Shown: positions 51,015 to 58,421 of the stretch, piece by piece
Numbering within the stretch: the stretch's first letter is position 1
Layout: every line of letters begins with the position of its first letter
From: an uncultured Collinsella sp.
GTDB lineage: Bacteria; Actinomycetota; Coriobacteriia; Coriobacteriales; Coriobacteriaceae
Assembly (NCBI GenBank): GCA_900764955.1
Contig: CAAFPY010000004.1
Coordinates: forward strand, 1 to 64,000
DNA: 64,000 bases
Direction of reading: 5' to 3'
The notes under the pieces: model-generated
Database searches by the model: none
What the model was told of the DNA's origin: nothing
The model's input: only the letters and a program-made list of their open reading frames with translations
Translations under genes and position numbers: made by a program

Positions 51015-51302
51015 GCGGAAACTGTGACCAGGAATTGCCACTCGGAATGGGACGTGCTTTTCGGATCGCCCTTCAAGCGGAAACTACATCCCAGATTTCG
51101 GCTCCAAACCGGGATGTGCTTTCCCGGCGGCGTCTCTGGCGGAAATTGCACCCCGGAATGAGCGCTCAGAGTGGAACATGCTTTCCTAACGAAGCCGCAT
51201 GCGGAAACTACGTCCCGGATTCGATGCTCAGGACGGGATGCCGTTTCCGATAGAGGCATGGGGTGGAAAGCCTCCCATTTCTAATGTTCAAGAAATGGGA
51301 GG
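51015..51302. repeat. 62-bp tandem repeat array B (5 units)
   Basis: Units start at 51015, 51077, 51139, 51201 and 51263, exactly 62 bases apart, same family as array A. In the last unit the inverse pair is CCTCCCATTTC/GAAATGGGAGG (51271-51281 and 51292-51302). It ends in a fragment identical to the right arm and T tract of the purine-operon terminator. Confidence 0.88.
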
Positions 51303-51408
51303 CAGCTCATCGCGAGCCGGGGCCTTTTGTTTGGAGCGGAGGCAGCATCCCGGAATTCAGGCAATCCGGTGGTCAGGGGTTGAGCGAGCGTTGCGCTAAG
51401 GATGCCAA

Positions 51409-51523
51409 GCGTAAAACCTTCAATGAAAATAGCGTAAAAACTGCATCTGTTATGGCGTAAAAACTACATTGAATGTAGCGTAAAATCAGCATTGAGAATG
51501 GCGTAATTTCGCATATCGCGTGA
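51409..51523 (+). repeat. Five 23-bp direct repeats upstream of the first DUF4143 ATPase
   Basis: Units start at 51409, 51432, 51455, 51478 and 51501, exactly 23 bases apart, each beginning GCGTAA; best-conserved core GCGTAAAAACT-CATTGAAT. The last unit is degenerate and ends 20 bases before the ATG at 51543, so the array occupies the promoter/leader. Confidence 0.88.
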
Positions 51524-51542
51524 TAGAGAGGGACGGCCGTCT

Positions 51543-52838
51543 ATGGATGCACCAAAGAGATTGACCCAAAAGGGATATAGGCCCCGGCTCATAGAGGAGC
51601 GCCTCGACACCCTTATGCGGGCGTTTGGCTGTGTGGAGATCAACGGCCCCAAATGGTGCGGCAAGACCTGGACGGCGCTCTCTCGCTCGGCAAGCGTCTC
51701 CAGGCTCGATGAGCCTGCGCAGCGCGCGGCGGCAGAGGTTGACCCAAGCCTGGCGCTCATCGGCGATGCGCCACACCTGGTCGATGAATGGCAGGAGGTG
51801 CCCGAGGTTTGGGATGCCGCCCGGCGCTTCGTGGACGCGAGCGGCAACGAACGCGGGACACTTTTGCTCACGGGCTCGACCGCGCTCAAAAGCGAGGAGC
51901 GCAGCCATGTTCGTCATTCCGGCACGGGTAGGATCGCCCGTCTGTCAATGCGCCCCATGGCCCTGTGTGAGTCGGGCGACGGCGAGCCGCTCGTGTCACT
52001 GGCAAGCCTCTTTAAGGGCGAGGGTTTTGCCCCTCAGCGTTGCGAGAGCACGGTGGATGACGTCGCCCGCTGGTGCTGCAGGGGCGGTTGGCCTGCAAAT
52101 CTTGGGCTTTCGGAAGATCTTGCGCGAGAGACGGCAAGCCAGTACGTGCACTCGGTGCTCGACGTCAACGTGCTGGATGAGGGCATGTCGCCCGAGCTTG
52201 CACACGGCCTTTTGCGAGCTCTTGCCATGAACGAGAGCCAGGCTGTCACGTACAAGACGCTCATAAAGGACGCCTCGTACGGTGAGGCGGGCCCCGACGA
52301 GAGGACCATCGCTGCGTACTTGGACCTCTTCAACAGGCTCAAGCTGACCGAGGACCTGTGCGGATGGGAGCCGCCCATGCGCTCGAAGGCCCGCGTTCGC
52401 GTGCGCCCCAAGCGCTACTTCTGTGACCCGTCACTTGCGGCGGCGTTGCTGGGGGCTACCCCTGAGCGGCTGCTTGGCGATATGCAAACGTTGGGGATGC
52501 TCTTTGAGAACCTCGTTCTGCGCGACGTGCGCGTGTTCCTTTCCACCTACGGCGGTGTCGACAACAGTGTCCATTATTTCCGAGATGAGAAGGGCCTTGA
52601 GGTCGATCTGATCGTTGAGCACGACGGGCGCTGGGGAGCCATCGAGGTCAAGCTGAGTGATGCGAAAGCAGACGATGGAGCGAGAAATCTCAAGGCGCTG
52701 GAGAGGAAAGTGCTCTCCAATCCTGCCGCCCAGAATGCCGCGCCGGCGTTTTTGGCGGTCGTGGTTGGAAAGGGGAGCATTGCCTACACACGCGACGACG
52801 GCGTGGCGGTGATCCCCATGGCGGCACTTGGGGCGTAG
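51543..52838 (+). CDS. AAA+ ATPase with DUF4143 domain (first copy)
   Basis: A 431-residue protein. The N-terminal ATPase has a variant P loop (NGPKWCGKTWTALSRSAS; the usual GARQVGKS is replaced) and Walker B LVDEWQEVPEVWDAARRF; LLLTGSTAL is sensor 1. The C-terminal DUF4143 region (LGMLFENLVLRDVRVFLS; YFRDEKGLEVDLIVEHDGRW GAIEVKLS) carries a PD-(D/E)xK-like D...E.K pattern. GAGAGGGA precedes the ATG. Family function is unsettled (often mobile or defence islands). It is preceded by the 23-bp repeats. Confidence 0.85.
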   Translation: MDAPKRLTQKGYRPRLIEERLDTLMRAFGCVEINGPKWCGKTWTALSRSASVSRLDEPAQRAAAEVDPSLALIGDAPHLVDEWQEVPEVWDAARRFVDASGNERGTLLLTGSTALKSEERSHVRHSGTGRIARLSMRPMALCESGDGEPLVSLASLFKGEGFAPQRCESTVDDVARWCCRGGWPANLGLSEDLARETASQYVHSVLDVNVLDEGMSPELAHGLLRALAMNESQAVTYKTLIKDASYGEAGPDERTIAAYLDLFNRLKLTEDLCGWEPPMRSKARVRVRPKRYFCDPSLAAALLGATPERLLGDMQTLGMLFENLVLRDVRVFLSTYGGVDNSVHYFRDEKGLEVDLIVEHDGRWGAIEVKLSDAKADDGARNLKALERKVLSNPAAQNAAPAFLAVVVGKGSIAYTRDDGVAVIPMAALGA

Positions 52839-52880
52839 TGGTTTTGCGGGCGTGCCGTGCTTCCTTTACCGAAAATCCAT

Positions 52881-52909
52881 TTGGTAAACCAGATGCTCGC
52901 GGATAGAAT
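52881..52909 (+). promoter_or_regulatory. Sigma-70 promoter
   Basis: TTGGTA and TAGAAT with exactly 17 bases between; close to consensus. The predicted transcript starts near 52917 and ends at the terminator at 53088-53130. Confidence 0.65.
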
Positions 52910-52995
52910 AAAGTCGACGGCAGCCCAAGTGGTGAAGAGCTGGGCAGCGCCGTTGCTTGGTCAAGAGGTCAGTGCCTTAATGGCAGCGACTTGTT

Positions 52996-53085
52996 ATGCT
53001 TCGAATGCTGCTTGAGTGCCTCGGAAAGTTCGATAAGCGCCGTGAAGAGCAAGACCAAAGCAACCAAGAGCTCTACGAGCTCTGA
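52996..53085 (+). CDS. Possible 29-residue peptide (or untranslated small RNA)
   Basis: ATG CTT CGA ATG CTG CTT GAG... encodes a 29-residue peptide starting MLRMLLECLGKFDKRREEQD and ending ELYEL. Its stop is 2 bases before a terminator stem and a good promoter lies 87 bases upstream, so it forms a compact about 210-base transcription unit. The hydrophobic start with charged tail recalls small type I toxin peptides, but it is short for a membrane helix and has no clear RBS. I do not recognise a family; the unit may equally be a small RNA. Confidence 0.35.
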   Translation: MLRMLLECLGKFDKRREEQDQSNQELYEL

Positions 53086-53087
53086 TG

Positions 53088-53130
53088 GGCCCGGGATGAC
53101 CGCTGATTCAAGTCACCGGGCCTAAATCTT
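53088..53130 (+). terminator. Terminator of the small unit
   Basis: GGCCCGG..TGAC pairs with GTCA.CCGGGCC (53088-53122), followed by TAAATCTTTTT. Confidence 0.8.
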
Positions 53131-53297
53131 TTTCATGCATTTGAATAGAGCGGGCGGGATCCCTTGGGTCCGTCTGTGTGGCGCGTGCCTGGTGCATGGC
53201 ATTGCACCCCGCTTTTGTGTCCGCACGGGCGCCTATCCTTACGGCAATGTAGCCGCTTGTGTAACCAAGCGGCAGGCAACGGAGAAAGGCCCTGACC

Positions 53298-54031
53298 GTG
53301 CCAGACAAAAAGACGCCGGATATTTCGGCCATCGATACGACGAACTTTGCGCGCCAGATCGTGCTGGACTTTGAGTTTGCGCCGGTGCCAAAGCAGCGCC
53401 AGCGCCGTGGACTGCACAATGAGATTATCGAGGTCGGCGCCGTCGAGCTCGATTACCACGGCAACGTGATGGGCGAGTTCTCGCAGTTTGTGCAGACGGA
53501 ATTTACCGAAGGCGTTGCGTTTCCCGTCCGCGAGCTTACAGGGATATCGACCGTGGACACCGCGATGGCCGATCCGCTCTACACGGTGATCAAAAGGCTC
53601 AGCGATTGGATTGGTCGCTACTCCGCCCAGGTGGTTTGCTGGAGCGAGGTGAATCGTCGACAGCTCTTGACCGAGTGCCAGGCAAAGCAATCGATCTTTC
53701 CGTATTTCGTACGGACTGGTCCGACCTGCAGGCGTTTTACACCTCGATCATGGACGTGGGCAGCCACGGGTGCGTCTCTTTGAGTGACGCGGCAGCGTGG
53801 TTTGGCATCGAGTTCGACGAGTCGACGGGCCATGCCCACAGTGCCCTAGCCGATGTGCGCGTGACCGCCAAGCTGCTCAAGCAGATGATGGAGGGGGACT
53901 ATCACGTGAGTCTGCACGCCCAGGAGATCCGCCAGCGGTGGGGGATGGGCGAGCGACCCCAGACGCGCCTTTCCAGCAAGTGCCCCGAGCTGGGCGACCT
54001 GCAGCTGAGGTTGAAGACGGAGGGGAGATAG
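53298..54031 (+). pseudogene. DnaQ-like 3'-5' exonuclease gene with a single-base frameshift
   Basis: The first frame (53298 to about 53690) gives VLDFEFAPVPKQRQRRGLHN EIIEVGAVEL and LTGISTVDTAM, the DEDD exonuclease ExoI and ExoII regions. The last part, HAHSALADVRVTAKLLKQMM (ExoIII, H-x-x-x-x-D), lies in the frame that begins IDLSVFRTDWSDLQAF. The join is at the AAGCAATCG near 53690, and one missing base explains it. Corrected length is about 244 residues, a normal size. Either a recent inactivating mutation or a sequencing error. Confidence 0.85.
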
Positions 54032-54074
54032 GCGGCGTTGGCCGTCTGCATGGCGCGTGGCCTGTCGCGTATCG

Positions 54075-55310
54075 CTACTCTTCCTGCCGCTTGGCAGGCA
54101 GGATGTAGACGTTCTCGGCGTCCACGGCGATCTGCGTGGGGCGGTTGTAGAGGGTGTCTACTTCCATTACGCTCTGCTTGAACGGTGCGACGTCAGGCGT
54201 CTTTGCCCGATGGAGCTTTTCGAGGAGTTTCTCGGATTGCCTGTCGTTGAACCTGCCGATGTCCTCTCCTGCACCCTCGAGTGCCTCGTCGATGAGCGTA
54301 TGTTCGCCCACGGGGGTCTTTGCGATGGCGTGACCGAGCAATTTGCCCGCGGACGCGATGCCGCCCAGCAGTGCCGCATCGACGGTGTCGGCAGTTCCCG
54401 CCTCGAGGGCGTCGTAACACTCGGTGTAGAGCTCGCGATACGCAATCGAATCGGCCTCGATCTTCGCGGTGGCGTCCGCGAGCTTTGCGGGCTCGAAGTT
54501 CTGGGCGAGCATGGGTTCGAGGAACAGTGAGAACGCGTGGATGTAGGTGGCGAGCTGGCAGTCTTTGAGGTAGTCGAGCACCTTGTCGAGGCGTCTGCCC
54601 AAGCCGTCTCGCACCTCGATGAACCCTTTCTTTTTCAGATCCGCTTGCGCCTGCGAGCGGAAGAGTTCCATGTCCTGCGCGGACGACTGTTTGATGTCGA
54701 GCACCTTCATATGAGCGTTTGCCATGTAGGTGGCGTTGCCGTAGTTGAGGCCGTAACCGTTGAGGATGTCTGCGAGCGTCTTGAGGTTGCCACGCATGTT
54801 GGCCTTGTCGCGCTGACGCATGTACTCGAACATCTCGTCGACGGACTCCTGGATGGAGTCGAGCTTTTGGTTTATCTGCGCGATTGCGGCTGCCATGAAC
54901 AACGACGTCGGGTCGTAAGGCACTTGAGTGACGCTCGTGGCGATGTCGCCCTCGACTACGTGGAAGCGCGCCTGTCCAAAGCCCTTGACTGCGTCGCGGT
55001 AGCCCCCTGTGAGACCGCTGCCGTCCTTGAACGAGTTGAGTTTCGACGGATCGAGCGGGTTGCCAAATTTGTCAGTCGCCTGGAGCAACGTGGGTACGCT
55101 CACCGTGTTAGTGACGGTGCGAAACATCGAGGGGAGCGAGGCGAACGCCACGCCGAGCTGGGGAATTCGCTCGAGCGGCAGCTTGATGGCGCCGGAGACG
55201 TCCACCCGCTCCTGGGTGAGCGCGAGGTGGATTTTGGTCGATGCGAGCTGTTTTGCCACGAGTTCCTCTCGGCCGCCGTCCGTTGAGGGTTTGATCTCGT
55301 TGTCTGCCAT
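54075..55310 (-). CDS. Unrecognised 411-residue helical protein
   Basis: No family recognised. The start at 55310 (MADNEIKPSTDGGREELVAK) has AAGGAG 8 bases upstream, in contrast to an earlier in-frame ATG at 55400. A hydrophobic patch (SLFMAAAIAQINQKLDSIQE SVDEMFEYM, about 170-200) followed by long charged helices suggests an amphipathic, possibly coiled-coil protein, superficially similar to pore-forming or phage-associated helical proteins. No signal peptide. Flanked by the frameshifted exonuclease and a surface protein, it may be part of mobile accessory DNA. Confidence 0.75.
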   Translation of the reverse strand: MADNEIKPSTDGGREELVAKQLASTKIHLALTQERVDVSGAIKLPLERIPQLGVAFASLPSMFRTVTNTVSVPTLLQATDKFGNPLDPSKLNSFKDGSGLTGGYRDAVKGFGQARFHVVEGDIATSVTQVPYDPTSLFMAAAIAQINQKLDSIQESVDEMFEYMRQRDKANMRGNLKTLADILNGYGLNYGNATYMANAHMKVLDIKQSSAQDMELFRSQAQADLKKKGFIEVRDGLGRRLDKVLDYLKDCQLATYIHAFSLFLEPMLAQNFEPAKLADATAKIEADSIAYRELYTECYDALEAGTADTVDAALLGGIASAGKLLGHAIAKTPVGEHTLIDEALEGAGEDIGRFNDRQSEKLLEKLHRAKTPDVAPFKQSVMEVDTLYNRPTQIAVDAENVYILPAKRQEE

Positions 55311-55492
55311 AGCGTGCTCCTTGTTTGCGTTGATCGCCGTGGGCATTATCTCATTGCTAGGTGGCTTGCCAGAGCGGGGTAGAGACCGAGCGTCTGGCAA
55401 AACTCGTTAACTGATTGCATTTCAGCGGATTGGGTTGATTGCAAGAGAAGGACGGCTATCCATCTGCCCTTCCCAGTTGAGTTCGCTTTGAG

Positions 55493-57307
55493 CTACTGTT
55501 CGTGCCTATGCTGCTTGGGCTCAAGCCTTCTCGCTGCCGCGAAGCAGGCCGTGGCCGCCATGGCTAATGCGATGCTGGCCATCCAAGCGGAGTCGCCGGT
55601 TACGGCGAGCTTTAGTTCATCGGTTGTCGTGTGTCCCGACCTTTTTGTAGACGCCTCGTCGGCGTCCTTTTCAGGATTGGCAGGATCACTTTTGTTGTCG
55701 CCGGGTGAATCTACATCGGTCTTGCCGCCCGCCTGCTCCCCTTGGGCCTTCCCCTCCACGGTGAAGGATGCATCGGTCGCCGTCCCGTCCTTCCAGACGG
55801 CCGTGACGGTGTGTCCGCCGGCGGCAAGCGTGTCCAGGTAGGCCGGCTTGAGCTCGATAATCGTGCTGCCCTTGGTTGCGGTGTAGTTCTCAGCGGAGGC
55901 CTCATTTCCGTCCACGAGGAGACGCGTGAACTCATCGAGAGGACCGCTGAAGCGGAAGGTCAGACCGTTCTCGTTGCCCTTTGCATATGCCTGTCCGTTG
56001 CCCTTGGTGGCGGCATACAGCGGGGCGGTCACGTCGAAGGTGACGTTCTCCGCGTCGTCGACATCAAAGGTCCGGACGCCGGTCTTGCCGTTACGCTCGG
56101 CGTAGGCGGAGCTGTAGACGAAGGTCTCATGACCCGCCTTGTCGAGGACCGCGAGGGCATGGATTTCAAACGAGCCCATCGAGAGCGACGTGGGGAACTC
56201 GATTTCGATATAGCCTCTTGCCGCATCGTAGCTGCAGCTCAACGTTTTACGGGCCTTTACAGAGTTCGGGTCCTCGACATAGCCGGGGTCGCCGAGAATC
56301 GGGGAGACAGACTTCACGCCGTCCGCGTCGCCTACATTGCAATAGATGCGGAGGAGCCCGCCGACAGGGACTCTCTTCGCGGAGATGGAAACGTTCGAGA
56401 CCGTGGGCGGGTTCCGGTCGATCGCGCTGCCGGTCACCTCGAAGCACAGCTCGCTCGGGTCGGCAACCGAGAAAGTCGCGCCCGAGATGCCGTTGGCCCT
56501 GGCGTAGGAACTCTCGTACACATCGGTCTCGAACCCTAGGTCATCGGTGACCGAAAGGCCGATCAGCCTGTGCCTTCCGATCCTATTGCTGTCGAATGTG
56601 AGGTCGAACCCGTCGATAGACGAGCCTCCGTGATAATAGGCCGACGAAACGGAGCAGCCGTCGTCCTTATCCTCCCAGCCCCGCTGCAGTATGGGGGAAA
56701 CGGAGCGAACGCCGTCCGGGTCCGCGACGGACCAAGAGATGTGGAAGTCGGCACCGGTCGCGACCTCCCTGCTCGAGAACGACACGGAGGACACGGTCGG
56801 CGGGTTCTGGTCCGCGGGCCCCTCGGTCACCTCATAGACGAGGGGGCTGGTGGCGAAGGTCGGAGAGTTGAGTCCCTTCTCCTCGGCATACGCCGCGTCG
56901 TAGACATCGGTAACCCATCCAAGGCTATCGGTCACGCCGAGGCCGATGATCCGGTACCTGCAGGGCCGGTCGCTCGGGGAGGTGGGGATATCGAAGCCCG
57001 CGGTCGTGTCGCCGGTCGACCGGAAGGCGAGGTGGGAGCTGTTGCCCTGGTCCCCGTCATCGCTATCGACGACGACCTCGACTATCGGCGTGACTGACCG
57101 CACCCCATCGGGGTCGTCCACATCGTAGCCGACATGCAGCGTGGAGCCGGCCGTGACTGTCGTCGCGGATAACGTTACGTTGGAGATGCTGGGCGGGTTC
57201 GGGTCAGACGCAGCGAGGGCGGTTGAGGGCAAAGCTAGCGCTACGGCGGCGGACAGCGGGACGAGCAGGCGGTGCGCGAAGCGCCTGGAGAATTTCAAGG
57301 AGGTCAT
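55493..57307 (-). CDS. Cell-wall-anchored surface protein with three repeats and LAVTG sorting signal
   Basis: 604 residues. N-terminal signal peptide (RFAHRLLVPLSAAVALALPS TALAA), then three repeats of about 120 residues each starting with NPP(S/T)(I/V)S(N/S)V and containing DGV(R/K)SV(T/S)PI, probably Ig-like beta domains; then a linker rich in D/K/A, and a C-terminal sorting signal LAVTGD followed by a hydrophobic helix and basic tail (EPKQHRHEQ), an LPxTG variant recognised by actinobacterial sortases. It is predicted to be displayed on the cell surface, perhaps as an adhesin. No sortase gene is nearby. Confidence 0.85.
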   Translation of the reverse strand: MTSLKFSRRFAHRLLVPLSAAVALALPSTALAASDPNPPSISNVTLSATTVTAGSTLHVGYDVDDPDGVRSVTPIVEVVVDSDDGDQGNSSHLAFRSTGDTTAGFDIPTSPSDRPCRYRIIGLGVTDSLGWVTDVYDAAYAEEKGLNSPTFATSPLVYEVTEGPADQNPPTVSSVSFSSREVATGADFHISWSVADPDGVRSVSPILQRGWEDKDDGCSVSSAYYHGGSSIDGFDLTFDSNRIGRHRLIGLSVTDDLGFETDVYESSYARANGISGATFSVADPSELCFEVTGSAIDRNPPTVSNVSISAKRVPVGGLLRIYCNVGDADGVKSVSPILGDPGYVEDPNSVKARKTLSCSYDAARGYIEIEFPTSLSMGSFEIHALAVLDKAGHETFVYSSAYAERNGKTGVRTFDVDDAENVTFDVTAPLYAATKGNGQAYAKGNENGLTFRFSGPLDEFTRLLVDGNEASAENYTATKGSTIIELKPAYLDTLAAGGHTVTAVWKDGTATDASFTVEGKAQGEQAGGKTDVDSPGDNKSDPANPEKDADEASTKRSGHTTTDELKLAVTGDSAWMASIALAMAATACFAAARRLEPKQHRHEQ

Positions 57308-57688
57308 TGACGATGCCGATCTTCCATAATTGTTGCAACGATACCAGTATATCTTTGGCCCACGCTAGCCTGATGTTCTTTCCGCGAACGGCTCGTTAGT
57401 TTAGAGACGGCGTATGGACGCCCGTCTCGTCCAAGTTTCTCGTAAGGGCGATTATGAGGGCATGAAGAGACTTTCTCGGAACAATCAATTGGGGATATCA
57501 AAGAAATGCTGGACGCCGCCCGATCGCTCAATGCCTTTGAGGCGAAATGCGGCGCATCGGCTACGTTGTTGAGATCATTTATCGAGCGATACGTCATTCC
57601 AGCCGATGCCACCATCATGAGGCTTCTGTTCCTACACCCCCGCAATCCCGCGGGCCGCACTCAACAGCTCATACTCCCTCTGGCTCCA
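57308..57688. other. Gene-free spacer
   Basis: Open frames exist on both strands but none has a convincing start, RBS and protein-like composition. A plus-strand stretch around 57515-57640 (LNAFEAKCGASATLLRSFIE) looks vaguely coding and may be debris. Confidence 0.4.
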
Positions 57689-58054
57689 CTAGTACAGCTC
57701 GGCCGTGCGTACGGCGTCGCGGCACAGGTTTAGGAACACCTCAGCTCCCTCGCAGAAGCACTCGCGGGCAAAGGCGCCGGATCCGTCCGCAACGCACGCG
57801 CCGTCGGCGAAGAGCATCCAGCTGGACGGCTCGCGCGAGTCATCTCCGAGCAGCTTGATCTGCAGTACGTGCGGATTGTCGGCAACGCAGAGCTCTTCCT
57901 CGAACACCTGCACGGTAAAGCGCATCTGGTGGGAGAGACTGCTCTTGATCATGGCCGAGGCATAGCCGTTCGGCTTGTCCAGAAGATGCATTCGTTTTGG
58001 CTTGGCTGCCAGGTTGTGGAAGTTGCGCTCACTGCGCACAGAGAAATTGTCCAT
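57689..58054 (-). CDS. Unrecognised 121-residue protein
   Basis: Start at 58054 (MDNFSVRSERNFHNLAAKPK) with AAAGGAG 8 bases upstream; ATG 58087 is an unlikely alternative. It contains MRFTVQVFEEELCVADNPHVLQIKLLGDD followed by SSWMLFADGACVADGSGAF, suggesting alternating beta strands, and three cysteines in its C-terminal half. No family recognised, no membrane segment. A G+C hairpin and a 12-bp inverted repeat lie upstream. Confidence 0.6.
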   Translation of the reverse strand: MDNFSVRSERNFHNLAAKPKRMHLLDKPNGYASAMIKSSLSHQMRFTVQVFEEELCVADNPHVLQIKLLGDDSREPSSWMLFADGACVADGSGAFARECFCEGAEVFLNLCRDAVRTAELY

Positions 58055-58200
58055 ACGGACTCCTTTCATCGATGTTGGCAGGGCCACCGTGCCTCTTGGC
58101 CGGTTGGCGTCGGGATCGTGGAGCCAACTCTCTACCCCGACTCTGGATAAAACCGCCCGCTCCTTGCGGGCAAGATGGAGTCTATCAGCGCGCGCGGACA

Positions 58201-58248
58201 GAAATCAAGCGCTGCGTTTGAAATGACGCGCGGACGGCGCTTGATTTC
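58201..58248. repeat. 12-bp perfect inverted repeat upstream of the iteron array
   Basis: GAAATCAAGCGC (58201-58212) and GCGCTTGATTTC (58237-58248) with 24 bases between. Each arm is next to CGCGCGGAC, itself duplicated directly (about 58190 and 58227). Confidence 0.75.
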
Positions 58249-58273
58249 GCCAGCTGCTGCTAGGCTTAAATCA

Positions 58274-58390
58274 GAAAAAGTGTCGAAATCGCCCATGTAA
58301 AAGTATGGAAAAGTGTCGTAATGTACACTTTAAAACCTCGGAAAAGTGTCGAAATGAGCACCTAACAACCACGAAAAAGTGTATCCTAGT
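58274..58390 (+). repeat. Four 33-bp direct repeats upstream of the second DUF4143 ATPase
   Basis: The core GAAAAGTGTCGAAATG recurs with AAGTGT starting at 58278, 58311, 58344 and 58377, exactly 33 bases apart. The spacing keeps a reading frame (11 codons), which produces a pseudo-coding repeat EKCRN in one frame. The last unit ends about 35 bases before the gene start. Confidence 0.88.
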
Positions 58391-58421
58391 GCTAAAACAG
58401 CACGTAATAAGGGGTGCGCTT

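Larger units (their letters stand above)
52839..53297 (+). other. Intergenic region with a small promoter-to-terminator unit
   Basis: Contains the promoter, the small ORF and the terminator listed separately. The remaining 170 bases up to 53297 hold only the leader of the exonuclease gene. Confidence 0.6.

Noticed and set aside
51409..51523. Plasmid or phage replication origin based on the 23-bp repeats
   Set aside because: There is no rep gene, no DnaA boxes or AT-rich unwinding region seen, and the array sits directly before the ATPase start, so a control region is more likely.
57304..57660. 118-codon minus-strand ORF after the surface protein gene
   Set aside because: No RBS, no recognisable motif, and it overlaps the start of the surface protein gene's leader.
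58305..58421. N-terminal extension of the DUF4143 ATPase from ATG 58305
   Set aside because: The extension is translated repeat DNA (EKCRN copies). ATG 58422 has an RBS and matches the usual start of the family.
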